A stretch of 64,000 bases of DNA, taken from Plastoroseomonas hellenica (GTDB taxonomy: Bacteria > Pseudomonadota > Alphaproteobacteria > Acetobacterales > Acetobacteraceae). The stretch lies in NCBI RefSeq assembly GCF_018129085.1, contig NZ_JAAGBB010000016.1, forward strand, positions 1 to 64,000. The letters run 5' to 3'. Positions 48,880 to 57,642 of the stretch are shown in pieces; the first letter of the stretch is position 1, and each line of letters begins with the position of its first letter. The position numbers and the translations under genes are program-made. The notes beneath the pieces were generated by a model. That model saw nothing but the letters and a program-made list of their open reading frames with translations, was not told the DNA's origin and ran no database searches.

Positions 48880-48893
48880 GTCTAGACGTTTAG
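48874..48893. promoter_or_regulatory. Palindromic operator, probably for PhnF
   Basis: CGTCTAGACG at 48879-48888 is a perfect palindrome, extended by CTA and TAG at the ends. GntR-family regulators bind such sites, and its place midway between divergent phnF and phnG makes PhnF the natural ligand. Confidence 0.6.
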
Positions 48894-48908
48894 TCAGGAC
48901 AGCAGGCG

Positions 48909-49367
48909 ATGCCGCAGACGGCGCAACGATCCGAACCCGAAGCGAGACGGCGATGGATGGGCGTACTGGCGCATGCCGGCGCCGATGCCATCGAGGACCG
49001 CCTGGCCGGGCATGCCTTGCCCGGGTATCGCCGCCTGCGCGGACCGGAGACCGGCCTCGTCATGCTGCGCGGCCGCGCCGGCGGCGATGGCGCCGCCTTC
49101 AACCTCGGCGAGATGACCATCACCCGCTGCACGCTCCGCACCGAGGACGGGCTCGTCGGCCACGCCTATGTCGCCGGCCGCGACGCGCGCCAGGCGGAGC
49201 TCGCGGCGCTGCTCGACGCGCTGCTGCAGGATCCGGCACGGCACGACGCGCTGCACGAAGCGGTGATCGCGCCGCTGGCCGCGGCCCAGGCCGCCCGTGC
49301 CGCCGAGCACGCGCGCCGCGCCGCCGCGACGCGGGTCGATTTCCTGGCCATGGCGACGATGCGATGA
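48909..49367 (+). CDS. phnG: Phosphonate C-P lyase subunit PhnG
   Basis: 152 residues. With PhnH, PhnI and PhnJ it forms the C-P lyase core complex. The first step swaps adenine of ATP for the alkylphosphonate. Family features are RRRWMGVLAHA near the start, LPGYRRLRGPETGLVMLRGR, FNLGEMTITRCTL and GHAYVAGRD, a phrase conserved in PhnG. Start ATG 48909. The stop overlaps phnH by 4 nt (ATGA). First gene of the plus-strand phn operon. Confidence 0.95.
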   Translation: MPQTAQRSEPEARRRWMGVLAHAGADAIEDRLAGHALPGYRRLRGPETGLVMLRGRAGGDGAAFNLGEMTITRCTLRTEDGLVGHAYVAGRDARQAELAALLDALLQDPARHDALHEAVIAPLAAAQAARAAEHARRAAATRVDFLAMATMR

Positions 49368-49999
49368 ACGACCTGCTTCCCGGCTTCGCGGACCCCGTCC
49401 TCGATGCGCAATCCGCCTTTCGCGCCGTGCTGGAGGCGATGAGCCGCCCCGGCCGCATCGTCGCCATCGACCGCCTGCCCGAAGCACCGGTGCCGTTGAT
49501 GCCGGCCGCCGCCGCCGTGCTGCTGACCCTCGCCGATGCCGACACGCCGGTCTGGAGCGATGCCGGTGACCGTGTCGTCGCCTGGCTCGGCTTCCATGCC
49601 GGATGCCCCATCGCGTCCACGCCGCTCGCGGCCCGCTTCGTGCTGGCAACCGGCGCAGCGCCGGCCCTCGATGCGCTCGACCCCGGCTCCGAGGAGGAGC
49701 CGCAGTTCGCCGCCACCCTGATCCTGCAGGTCCAGGCGCTGGAGCGCCCGATGGACGGAGGGCCGGAGGCCCGGAGGTCTGAATCGGCCGCGTACGCTGA
49801 CAAGCTCGGCAGCGGCTGGCGCCTCACCGGCCCCGGCATCGAGCATGCGCATCATCTGCACGTCATCGGCGCACCGACGGATTTTCTCGCGCAATGGCGG
49901 GCGCAGCGCCCGCTCTTCCCCTGCGGCGTCGATGTGATTCTCTGCGCCGGCACGCGCCTTGCGGCGCTGCCGCGCACCGTCCAGATCGAGGAGGGCTGA
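49364..49999 (+). CDS. phnH: Phosphonate C-P lyase subunit PhnH
   Basis: 211 residues. A PLP-transferase-like fold without cofactor; part of the core complex. Features are DPVLDAQSAFRAVLEAMSRP near the start, ADADTPVW, and GPGIEHAHHL. Between about residues 130 and 150 it has ALERPMDGGPEARRSESAAY, a stretch that does not look like PhnH and whose DNA resembles the end of the inverted-repeat element near 4.3 kb. The reading frame stays open, so the protein may work with an extra loop. It overlaps phnG by 4 nt. Confidence 0.93.
   Translation: MNDLLPGFADPVLDAQSAFRAVLEAMSRPGRIVAIDRLPEAPVPLMPAAAAVLLTLADADTPVWSDAGDRVVAWLGFHAGCPIASTPLAARFVLATGAAPALDALDPGSEEEPQFAATLILQVQALERPMDGGPEARRSESAAYADKLGSGWRLTGPGIEHAHHLHVIGAPTDFLAQWRAQRPLFPCGVDVILCAGTRLAALPRTVQIEEG
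49760..49777 (+). repeat. Repeat-end-like segment inside phnH
   Basis: GGGCC-GGA-GGCCC hairpin followed by GGAGG. It closely resembles part of the terminal repeat at 4277-4293 (GGGCGGAAGCCCGGAGG). I found no matching inverted partner nearby, so only one end or a decayed fragment is present. Confidence 0.45.
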
Positions 50000-50002
50000 G
50001 CC

Positions 50003-51088
50003 ATGTATGTCGCGGTCAAAGGCGGCGAGGCGGCGATCGACGCCGCGCATGGCTGGCTCGCCGCCGAGCGGCGTGGTGATCCGGCCCTGCCGGAGCTCAC
50101 CCTCGATCAGATCGCGCAGCAGATGACGCTGGCGGTCGATCGCGTGATGGCGGAAGGGAGCTGCTATGACCGCGGTCTCGCCGCGCTGGCGCTGAAACAG
50201 GCGCGGGGCGATGCGATCGAGGCCGCCTTCCTGCTGCGCGCCTATCGCACCACGCTGGCGCGTTTCGGCGCTGCCGAACCACTCGACACCGGCGGCATGC
50301 GCATCGCACGGCGCATCAGCGCCACCTACAAGGACCTGCCTGGCGGCCAGGTGCTGGGGCCGACCTTCGACTATACGCATCGCCTGCTCGACTTCGCGCT
50401 CGCCGCCGAAGGCGCGCCGCCGGCCACGGTGCCGGAGCGCGAGGCCGATACCGCGGTGGTGCCCCGCGTCGCCGAGCTGCTGGCGCGCGAAGGTCTGATG
50501 CAGCGCGAGCCACAAGGGGAAGCCGAGCCTACAGACCTGACCCGCGACCCGCTCACCTTCCCCGCCGACCGCAGCGCCCGGCTGCAGAACCTGGCGCGCG
50601 GCGACGAGGGCTTCTTGCTCGGCCTCGGCTATTCCACGCAGCGCGGCTACGGCAATGCGCATCCCTTCGTCGGCGAGATCCGCCAGGGTCGCGTGACGGT
50701 GGAGTTCACCCCGCCCGAGCTCGGCTTCCCCATCGCGATCGGCGAGATCGACGTCACCGAATGCCAGATGGTGAACCAGTTCAAGGGCAGCCTGACCGAG
50801 CCGCCGCAATTCACCCGCGGCTACGGCCTGGTCTTCGGTCATGGCGAGCGCAAGGCGATGGCGATGGCGCTCGTCGACCGGGCGCTCCGCGCCGAGGAGC
50901 TCGGCGAGGAGGTCACCGCGCCGGCGCAGGATGCCGAATTCGTTCTCTACCATTCCGATAATGTGGAGGCGACGGGCTTCGTCGAGCACCTGAAGCTGCC
51001 GCACTACGTCGATTTCCAGAGCGAGCTCGAGAATATCCGCGCCATGCGCGCAGATGCGATGGGCGCGCTGAAGCAGGCCGCCGAGTGA
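50003..51088 (+). CDS. phnI: Phosphonate C-P lyase subunit PhnI
   Basis: 361 residues. PhnI carries the nucleosidase activity that, with ATP, forms alkylphosphonate ribose triphosphate. MYVAVKGGEAAIDAAHGWLA at the start, AVDRVMAEGSCYDRGLAALA, QRGYGNAHPFVGEIRQG, EFTPPELGFPI and HSDNVEATGFVEHLKLPHYV are all hallmark strings. GGAGGG precedes ATG 50003 across the phnH stop. The stop overlaps the phnJ ATG (TGATG). Confidence 0.96.
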   Translation: MYVAVKGGEAAIDAAHGWLAAERRGDPALPELTLDQIAQQMTLAVDRVMAEGSCYDRGLAALALKQARGDAIEAAFLLRAYRTTLARFGAAEPLDTGGMRIARRISATYKDLPGGQVLGPTFDYTHRLLDFALAAEGAPPATVPEREADTAVVPRVAELLAREGLMQREPQGEAEPTDLTRDPLTFPADRSARLQNLARGDEGFLLGLGYSTQRGYGNAHPFVGEIRQGRVTVEFTPPELGFPIAIGEIDVTECQMVNQFKGSLTEPPQFTRGYGLVFGHGERKAMAMALVDRALRAEELGEEVTAPAQDAEFVLYHSDNVEATGFVEHLKLPHYVDFQSELENIRAMRADAMGALKQAAE

Positions 51089-51924
51089 TGGAACAGGGAT
51101 ACAACTTCGCCTATCTGGACGAGGCGACGAAGCGGATGATCCGCCGCGCCATCCTGAAGGCCGTGGCCATCCCCGGCCACCAGATCCCCTTCGGCGCGCG
51201 GGAGATGCCGCTGCCCTATGGCTGGGGCACCGGCGGCATCCAGGTAACGGCGAGCATCATCGGGCCCAACGATACGCTGAAGGTCATCGACCAGGGCGCC
51301 GACGACACCACCAACGCCATCTCCATCCGCCGCTTCTTCGCCCGCGTCGCCGGCGTCGCCACCACCGAGCACACGGCGGAGGCGAGCATTATCCAGACCC
51401 GCCACCGCATCCCGGAGCGGGCACTGCGCGAGGACCAGATCCTGGTCTACCAGGTGCCGATGCCGGAGCCGCTGTTCCGGCTGGAGCCGCGCGTCGCCGA
51501 GACGCGCCGCATGCATGCGCTCGCAGAGTACGGGCTGATGCAGGTCAGGCTCTATGAGGATATCGCGCGGCTCGGCCGCATCGGCACCGCCTACAACTAC
51601 CCGGTGATGGTGAATGCGCGCTACCTGATGTCACCCTCCCCGATCCCGGCCTTCGACAATCCGAAGATGGACCGCATGCCGGCACTGCAGCTCTTCGGCG
51701 CCGGGCGCGAGAAGCGCATCTACGCGGTGCCGCCCTATACGCCGGTCAAGAGCCTCGACTTCGACGACCACCCCTTCCGCGCCATCCGCGCGCCGCATGC
51801 CTGCACCCTCTGCGGCAGCACCAGCTCCTATCTGGACGAGGTGGTGACCGACGATCGGGGCGGTCGCGTCTTCGTCTGCTCCGATACCGATTACTGCCAG
51901 TCCCGGCGGGAGAAGGCGGCATGA
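51088..51924 (+). CDS. phnJ: C-P lyase PhnJ (radical SAM)
   Basis: 278 residues. It cleaves the carbon-phosphorus bond of methylphosphonate ribose phosphate by radical chemistry. The four key cysteines are C239, C242, C264 and C270, the same spacing as E. coli 241/244/266/272: the first three bind the cluster and the fourth is the thiyl residue. G30 in AIPGHQIPFG corresponds to the glycyl-radical site Gly32. All catalytic residues are therefore intact. It starts at ATG 51088 inside the phnI stop. A GTG three bases earlier is also possible. Overlaps phnK by 4 nt. Confidence 0.97.
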   Translation: MEQGYNFAYLDEATKRMIRRAILKAVAIPGHQIPFGAREMPLPYGWGTGGIQVTASIIGPNDTLKVIDQGADDTTNAISIRRFFARVAGVATTEHTAEASIIQTRHRIPERALREDQILVYQVPMPEPLFRLEPRVAETRRMHALAEYGLMQVRLYEDIARLGRIGTAYNYPVMVNARYLMSPSPIPAFDNPKMDRMPALQLFGAGREKRIYAVPPYTPVKSLDFDDHPFRAIRAPHACTLCGSTSSYLDEVVTDDRGGRVFVCSDTDYCQSRREKAA

Positions 51925-52676
51925 CCCCGCTGCTCGAAGCATCCGGCCTCTCGCTCCGCTTCGGCGCCATCCGTGCGCTGGACGACGTCGCGATCGATGT
52001 CTGGCCCGGGGAGGTGCTGGCGATCGTCGGCGAGTCCGGCTCCGGCAAGTCGACGCTGCTGCGCGTGCTTTCCGGCCAGCAGGCGGCCGAGGCCGGTACC
52101 GTGCGCTATGATGGCGCCGATATCCGGAGCCTCAGCGAGGCGGCGCTGCGCCGCCTCTCGCGCAGCGACTGGGGCTTCGTCCACCAGAACCCGCGCGACG
52201 GGCTGCGCATGGCGATCTCCGCCGGCGGCAATATCGGTGAACGGCTGATGGCCAATGGCGCCCGTCACTATGGCGATATCCGCGCCGAAGCCCTCGCCTG
52301 GCTCTCCCGCGTCGAGATTGATCCGGCGCGCATCGACGCCCTGCCCCGCACCTTCTCGGGCGGCATGCAGCAGCGGCTGCAGATCGCGCGCACCCTGGTC
52401 ACCCGCCCGCGCCTCGTCTTCATGGACGAACCGACCGGCGGCCTCGACGTCTCGGTGCAGGCCAAGCTGCTCGACATGCTGCGCGGCCTGGTGCGCGACC
52501 TCGGCCTCTCGGTCGTCATCGTCACGCACGATATTGCGGCGGCACGGCTGCTCGCCCATCGCATCGTCGTCATGCGTCACGGGCGCGTGGTGGAGGAAGG
52601 CTTGACCGACCGCGTGCTGGACGATCCGCAACACCCCTACACGCAACTCCTCGTCTCCTCGGTGCTCGCGGCATGA
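51921..52676 (+). CDS. phnK: C-P lyase ABC-type subunit PhnK
   Basis: 251 residues. An ABC ATPase without membrane partner that docks on the PhnGHIJ core through PhnJ. Walker [10 protein letters not shown] at 37-45, signature [16 protein letters not shown], Walker [15 protein letters not shown] and H-loop [10 protein letters not shown]. The [10 protein letters not shown] segment is typical of PhnK. It overlaps phnJ and phnL by 4 nt each. Confidence 0.95.
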   Translation: MTPLLEASGLSLRFGAIRALDDVAIDVWPGEVLAIVGESGSGKSTLLRVLSGQQAAEAGTVRYDGADIRSLSEAALRRLSRSDWGFVHQNPRDGLRMAISAGGNIGERLMANGARHYGDIRAEALAWLSRVEIDPARIDALPRTFSGGMQQRLQIARTLVTRPRLVFMDEPTGGLDVSVQAKLLDMLRGLVRDLGLSVVIVTHDIAAARLLAHRIVVMRHGRVVEEGLTDRVLDDPQHPYTQLLVSSVLAA

Positions 52677-53371
52677 GCTGGGCGCTGAAGGCCGAGGGGC
52701 TGGCCAAGAGCTTCACCCTGCATCTGCAAAACGCGGCCCGCATCCCGGTGCTGGGTGGCGTCGACCTGGCGGTGGCGCCCGGCGAATGCGTCGCGCTCTC
52801 CGGCCCCTCCGGTGCCGGCAAATCCACCCTGATGCGTTGCCTCTACGGCAATTATGGCGCCGGCGCGGGCCGCATCCTGATCCGTCACCGCGGCGAGGAG
52901 ATGGATCTCGCCACCGCCCCTCCCCGCCTCGTGATCGAGGCGCGGCGGGAGAGCATCGGCTATGTCTCGCAATTCCTGCGCGTCATCCCGCGCGTCTCCT
53001 CGCTGGCGATCGTCGCCGAGCCGCTGGTCGCGCGCGGCGTGGCGCGCGGGCAGGCCGAGGCCCATGCCCGTGCCCTGCTGCTCCGCCTCAACATGCCGGA
53101 GCGCCTGCACGCCCTGCCGCCCGCGACCTTCTCCGGCGGCGAGCAACAGCGCGTGAACCTCGCGCGCGGCTTCGCGGCGGACTACCCGGTGCTGCTGCTG
53201 GACGAGCCGACCGCTAGCCTCGATGCCGCGAACCGTGCCATCGTGGTGGCCCTCATCGATGAAGCCAAAGCGCGCGGCGCCGCCATCATCGGCATCTTTC
53301 ATGATGCCGAGGTGCGCGATCGCGTGGCCGACCGCCTCTTCACCGTGCAGCCCATTCCGGACGCCGCCTGA
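52673..53371 (+). CDS. phnL: C-P lyase ABC-type subunit PhnL
   Basis: 232 residues. A second ABC ATPase of the C-P lyase pathway. Walker [10 protein letters not shown] at 44-52, the signature [16 protein letters not shown], and Walker [13 protein letters not shown]. The insertion before the Q-loop ([20 protein letters not shown]) and [18 protein letters not shown] are typical of PhnL. It overlaps phnK by 4 nt and phnM by 1 nt. Confidence 0.95.
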   Translation: MSWALKAEGLAKSFTLHLQNAARIPVLGGVDLAVAPGECVALSGPSGAGKSTLMRCLYGNYGAGAGRILIRHRGEEMDLATAPPRLVIEARRESIGYVSQFLRVIPRVSSLAIVAEPLVARGVARGQAEAHARALLLRLNMPERLHALPPATFSGGEQQRVNLARGFAADYPVLLLDEPTASLDAANRAIVVALIDEAKARGAAIIGIFHDAEVRDRVADRLFTVQPIPDAA

Positions 53372-54510
53372 TGTCAGAGACCATCCTCACCAATGCCCGC
53401 ATCGTCACCCGCGATGCGGTCGTCTCCGGCAGCTTGCGCATCGCGGATGGCCGCATCGTGGAGATCGCGGAGGGGCCCAGCGCCGCTACCGGCGCCATCG
53501 ATTGCGAGGGCGACCTGCTCATCCCGGGCCTCGTCGACCTGCACACCGACAATCTCGAACGGCAGGTGCTGCCGCGCTCCAATGCGCGCTGGCCGGGCGT
53601 CTCCGCCTATCTCGCGCATGACGCGCAATGCATCGCCGCCGGCGTCACCACGGTGCTCGATGCTCTCTGCCTCGGCGATCTCGGCTTCGACACCGAGCGT
53701 GGCCAGACCTTCCGCGACGGCGTCCGCGATCTCGACCGCCTCGCCGATGCCGGCGTGCTGAAGGCCGATCACCACCTGCACCTGCGCTGCGAGATCCCAG
53801 CCCTCGACATGCCGGAGGCGCTGGACAGCGTCGCCGACCACCCGCGCGTCGTCATGGCCAGCCTGATGGACCACTCCCCCGGCGTCGGCCAGTACCGCGA
53901 CCTGGTGCGTTACCGCGCGATGCGCGTCCGCCAGACCCGGATGACCGATGCCGAGGTCGAGAAGCGCGTCGGCGAGTTGCTGGAGCGCCGTGACCGGCTA
54001 CGTCGCCCGCAACGCGACTGGATGCTGGCCCGCATCGCGCATCGCGACCTGCCGCTCGCGAGCCATGACGACGACACCGAGGCGACGATCGCCGAGAATC
54101 TCGCCGACGGGATCAAGATCAGCGAGTTCCCGGTCACCCATGCGGCGGCGAAGGCCGCCAAGGAGAACGGCATGGAGGTGATCGCCGGCGCCCCCAACAT
54201 CGTCCGCGGCGGCAGCCATAGCGGCAACGTCAATGCCGCGGAGCTGGTCGAGGCCGGCCGCGTCGACGCCTTCGCCAGCGACTATGTCCCGAGTTCCATG
54301 ATCGAAGCCGCCTGGGGGCTCGCGGCGCGCGGCACCCTGCCGGTGCCGGAGGCGATCGCGCTGGTGACCGACCGTCCCGCACGGATGGCGCGCATGGAGG
54401 ACCGGGGCCGCATCGCACCCGGCCTGCGGGCTGACCTGGTGCGGCTCAGGCCCTTCGAGGCGCTGCCGGCGCTGCGCGGCGTCTGGGTCGCGGGCGAGCG
54501 CGTCGGCTGA
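53371..54510 (+). CDS. phnM: RPnTP diphosphatase PhnM
   Basis: 379 residues. It removes pyrophosphate from alkylphosphonate ribose triphosphate to give the PhnJ substrate. Metal motif H58-T-D60 in LVDLHTDNLERQVLPRSNAR, then DHHLHLRCE, LMDHSPGVGQYRD, SHDDDTEATI, GAPNIVRGGSHSGN and ASDYVPSSMI are all canonical. This is the operon copy, beside the divergent phnM-like gene at 46923. It starts in the phnL stop (TGATG) and shares one base with the next gene. Confidence 0.95.
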   Translation: MSETILTNARIVTRDAVVSGSLRIADGRIVEIAEGPSAATGAIDCEGDLLIPGLVDLHTDNLERQVLPRSNARWPGVSAYLAHDAQCIAAGVTTVLDALCLGDLGFDTERGQTFRDGVRDLDRLADAGVLKADHHLHLRCEIPALDMPEALDSVADHPRVVMASLMDHSPGVGQYRDLVRYRAMRVRQTRMTDAEVEKRVGELLERRDRLRRPQRDWMLARIAHRDLPLASHDDDTEATIAENLADGIKISEFPVTHAAAKAAKENGMEVIAGAPNIVRGGSHSGNVNAAELVEAGRVDAFASDYVPSSMIEAAWGLAARGTLPVPEAIALVTDRPARMARMEDRGRIAPGLRADLVRLRPFEALPALRGVWVAGERVG

Positions 54511-55175
54511 TGCGGGTCGCGCTCTACTGGGCCCCGGAGCTCGATGACCCGCTGCATGCCCGTGCTTCCGCCTGGCTCGGCCGCGATGCGGAGACCGGTG
54601 CCGCCATTGCGCAGCCGGAGGTCCCCGGCATCGTCGAAGCGACAGCCGATCCGCGCCTCTATGGCTTCCACGCGACGCTGAAGGCGCCGTTCCGAATCGC
54701 GACCTCCTGGGAGCAGGTGGTCGCGACGTCGGAGGCGCTCGCGGCGGAGACCACCCCATTCACCCTGCCGCCGCTCATGGTGCAGAACCTGCGCGGCTTC
54801 CTGGCGCTGATCGAGAGCGAGCCGTGCCCGGCGCTCGACGCCTTCGCGGCTGCCTGCGTGCAGGCTCTGGAGCCGCACCGCGCGCCGCTCACCACGGAGG
54901 AGATCGCCCGCCGCCGCCCGGAGCGGCTGAGCGAACGCCAGCGTGCGCATCTCGGCCGCTGGGGCTATCACTTGGTCTTCGAGGACTTCCAGTTCCACGG
55001 CACGCTCACCGGCCGCTTGCCAGACGTGCAACGCGCGGTGATCGAGCCCGCCGTCACCGAATTCCTGGGCGACCTCCCGGCACGCCCGCGCCTGGTACGC
55101 GAGCTCTGCCTCTTCACCCAGGCGGCACCCGGCGCGCCGTTCGCTATCGCCCGGCGTCTTCCGCTGCGCGGCTGA
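54510..55175 (+). CDS. DUF1045 protein, 2H phosphoesterase-like
   Basis: 221 residues. Two H-x-T motifs, H54-A-T56 in YGFHATLKAPF and H163-G-T165 in FQFHGTLTGRL, define the 2H fold. DUF1045 proteins occur with C-P lyase genes in alphaproteobacteria and are thought to hydrolyse the cyclic ribose phosphate left after bond cleavage, the task done by PhnP in E. coli. No phnP gene is in the window, which fits a replacement. It shares a base with the phnM stop. Its 3' end overlaps the convergent phnN by 32 nt. Confidence 0.88.
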   Translation: MRVALYWAPELDDPLHARASAWLGRDAETGAAIAQPEVPGIVEATADPRLYGFHATLKAPFRIATSWEQVVATSEALAAETTPFTLPPLMVQNLRGFLALIESEPCPALDAFAAACVQALEPHRAPLTTEEIARRRPERLSERQRAHLGRWGYHLVFEDFQFHGTLTGRLPDVQRAVIEPAVTEFLGDLPARPRLVRELCLFTQAAPGAPFAIARRLPLRG

Positions 55176-55692
55176 GCTCGGCCAAAACCCGCGCGGCGCC
55201 TTCCGCAGGCGTCGCGTCGTTCATCACCGTCGCGACATCGAGCCCTTCCGGCAGCGGCGCCTCTCGCGACAGGCGTGCCGCGACATCCGCCGCATCCTCC
55301 CGGCCGCGGGCTGCCAGCCGCGCCGCCCGCAGCGCGATCGGCGCGGTGATCAACAGCACCCTGAGCGGATACCGCATGGCGGCCTCGGCCAGCACGCCAC
55401 GGGAGAGATTCGCGATCACCACGCGCTGCGCCGCCAGATCCTCCTCGATGCTGCACGGAATGCCGTAGAGCAATCCATGCGCCCGCCAGTGCAGGGCGAA
55501 GCCGCCCGCCGCCAGCCTTGCCGCGAAACCGGCCTCGGTCTCCGGCTCATGCGCCTCACCGCCGGCATCGGCGGGGCGGGTGATGACGCGCCGGGCGAAG
55601 ATGAAACGCATGTCATCGGCCAGCCGCGCCCGCGCCGCGTCCATCAGCGTGTCCTTGCCCGCCCCGGAGGGTCCGACCACCGCGACCAGCAT
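55144..55692 (-). CDS. phnN: Ribose 1,5-bisphosphate phosphokinase PhnN
   Basis: 182 residues. A guanylate-kinase-like fold that makes PRPP from ribose 1,5-bisphosphate, letting the sugar from C-P lyase re-enter metabolism. Walker A GPSGAGKDT at 7-15, ARRVITRPADAGGEAHEPET and FALHWRAHGLLYGIP fit the family. ATG 55692 has GGAG about nine bases upstream. Unlike the other phn genes it lies on the minus strand and overlaps the DUF1045 gene tail-to-tail. Confidence 0.94.
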   Translation of the reverse strand: MLVAVVGPSGAGKDTLMDAARARLADDMRFIFARRVITRPADAGGEAHEPETEAGFAARLAAGGFALHWRAHGLLYGIPCSIEEDLAAQRVVIANLSRGVLAEAAMRYPLRVLLITAPIALRAARLAARGREDAADVAARLSREAPLPEGLDVATVMNDATPAEGAARVLAELSRAAEDAGR

Positions 55693-55825
55693 CTGCGGAA
55701 ACTCCCGGATTGACGCGCGCGCGATTGCGCGCGCCCAATACGCCGCGCGCAGCGGCGCACGCTTGATGTACCGCGTGCGCGGTAGCGCACGACCCGTTAC
55801 CCCGCAAGCGGCGCGAGGACCAGCC

Positions 55826-57610
55826 ATGTTCACCACCCGTCCCGAGATCGCCGGCACCTTCGGGGCCGTCGCATCCACCCATTGGATCGCATCCCAGGTC
55901 GGGATGGCGGTGCTGGAGCGCGGTGGCAATGCCTTCGATGCCGCGGTCGCCGCCGGCTTCACCCTGCAGATGGTGGAGCCGCACCTGAATGGCCCGGGTG
56001 GCGACTGCCCGATCATCCTCCATGACGCGAAAGCGGGCGTGCAGCGCGTCATCTGCGGCCAGGGCCCCTCGCCCGGCGCAGCGACCGTCGCCAGGATCAA
56101 GGGCGGGCTCGGCCTCGACCTGATCCCCGGCACCGGCTTCCTGCCGGCCGTCGTACCCGGTGCCTTCGAGGCCTGGACGGTGATGCTGCGCGACTGGGGC
56201 ACCTGGCCGCTGCGCAACGTGCTGGAATTCGCGATCGGCTATGCCCGCAACGGCGCCCATATGGTGCCCCGCGTGGTCGCGACCGTCGCCACCGTGAAGC
56301 CGCTCTTCGAGAGCGAGTGGCGGAGCTCCGCTGCGATCTGGCTGCGCGACGGCGGCCCGAAGGCCGGCGCCCTCTACGCTAATCCCACCCTCGCCGACAC
56401 CTATGAGCGCGTGCTGCGCGAGGCCGAGGCGGCCGGCGGCAGCCGGGAGCGGCAGATCGATGCGGCGCGCGATGCCTGGTACCGCGGCTTCGTCGCCGAG
56501 GCGGTGGAGAAATTCGTCCACAGTTTCGAAGCGCTGGACGCCTCCGGCCGGCGCCACGCAGGCCTGCTCACCGCCGACGACATGGCGCGCTGGAGCGCGC
56601 CGATCGAGGCGCCGCTGCGCTACGACTACAAGGGCCATACCGCCCTGAAATGCGGTCCCTGGAGTCAGGGCCCGGCCTTCCTCCAGCAGCTCGCGCTGCT
56701 CGCCGGCTTCGATCTCGCGGCCATGGACCCGGTCGGCGAGGAGCTGGTCCACACCGTCGTCGAATGCGCCAAGCTCGCCTTCGCGGACCGCGAGGCCTTC
56801 TATGGCGACCCGGACTTCGTCGATGTGCCGATCGAGACCCTGCTCTCCGAGGCCTACAACGCGGAACGCCGCAAGCTGGTCACCGACAGCGCCTCGATGG
56901 AGCTCCGCCCCGGCAGCGTCGGCGGGACCACGCCCTGGGTGGACCATGAGGCCGCCGCCCGCGCCGAGCTGCTGACCCGCGCCCCCGGCGTCGGCGAGCC
57001 GACCGTCTCCCGCCTTGGCGTCTCCGGTGCCGATACCTGCCATGTCGACGTGATCGACCGCTGGGGCAACATGGTCAGTGCCACGCCGTCGGCAGGCTGG
57101 CTGCAATCCTCCCCGGCGATCCCGGGACTCGGCTTCTGCCTCGGCACCCGCGGGCAGATGTTCTGGCTGAACGAGGACCTGCCGAACGGCCTGAAGCCCG
57201 GCAAGCGCCCGCGCACCACCCTCTCGCCCTCCATGGCACTGAAGGACGGCAAGCCCTGGATGGCCTTCGGCACCCCAGGCGGGGAGCAGCAGGACCAGTG
57301 GTCGCCCTTGATGCTCGCCCGCATGGTGAACCATCGCCTCGGCATCCAGCAGGCGATCGACCTGCCGGCCTTCCATAGCGAGCATTGGCCGTCGAGCTTC
57401 TGGCCGCGCCATGCCCGGCCTGGCAAGCTCGTGCTCGAAGGGCGCTATGCCCCCGCCGTTACGGAGGCGCTGCGGGCCCGCGGGCACGAGGTCGATGTGG
57501 GCGGCGACTGGTCCGAAGGCCGCCTTACCGGCGTGCGGCGGGAGGCGGACGGGCAGATCTTCGCCGGCGCCAATCCACGCGGGATGCAGGGCTACGCGGT
57601 CGGCCGCTGA
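55826..57610 (+). CDS. Gamma-glutamyltransferase family protein
   Basis: 594 residues of the Ntn-hydrolase GGT family, which self-cleaves and removes or transfers gamma-glutamyl (or other acyl) groups. The likely nucleophile is T404 in GADTCHVDVIDRWGNMVS. Downstream oxyanion-side blocks TTLSPSMALKDGKPWMAFGT and PGGEQQDQW agree. There is no signal peptide, so it is probably cytoplasmic; members without one include cephalosporin acylase-like and other amidohydrolases. GAGGA lies seven bases before ATG 55826. It is a stand-alone gene, with the substrate not clear. Confidence 0.88.
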   Translation: MFTTRPEIAGTFGAVASTHWIASQVGMAVLERGGNAFDAAVAAGFTLQMVEPHLNGPGGDCPIILHDAKAGVQRVICGQGPSPGAATVARIKGGLGLDLIPGTGFLPAVVPGAFEAWTVMLRDWGTWPLRNVLEFAIGYARNGAHMVPRVVATVATVKPLFESEWRSSAAIWLRDGGPKAGALYANPTLADTYERVLREAEAAGGSRERQIDAARDAWYRGFVAEAVEKFVHSFEALDASGRRHAGLLTADDMARWSAPIEAPLRYDYKGHTALKCGPWSQGPAFLQQLALLAGFDLAAMDPVGEELVHTVVECAKLAFADREAFYGDPDFVDVPIETLLSEAYNAERRKLVTDSASMELRPGSVGGTTPWVDHEAAARAELLTRAPGVGEPTVSRLGVSGADTCHVDVIDRWGNMVSATPSAGWLQSSPAIPGLGFCLGTRGQMFWLNEDLPNGLKPGKRPRTTLSPSMALKDGKPWMAFGTPGGEQQDQWSPLMLARMVNHRLGIQQAIDLPAFHSEHWPSSFWPRHARPGKLVLEGRYAPAVTEALRARGHEVDVGGDWSEGRLTGVRREADGQIFAGANPRGMQGYAVGR

Positions 57611-57642
57611 GACCTGGCCAAGCCTTCTGTCCGCTACATGCC

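Noticed and set aside
55695-55825. Short-palindrome region between phnN and the gamma-glutamyltransferase gene as a repeat array
   Set aside because: It contains GCGCGC-rich simple sequence, but no stem shared with the arrays at 10.6 or 39.7 kb.
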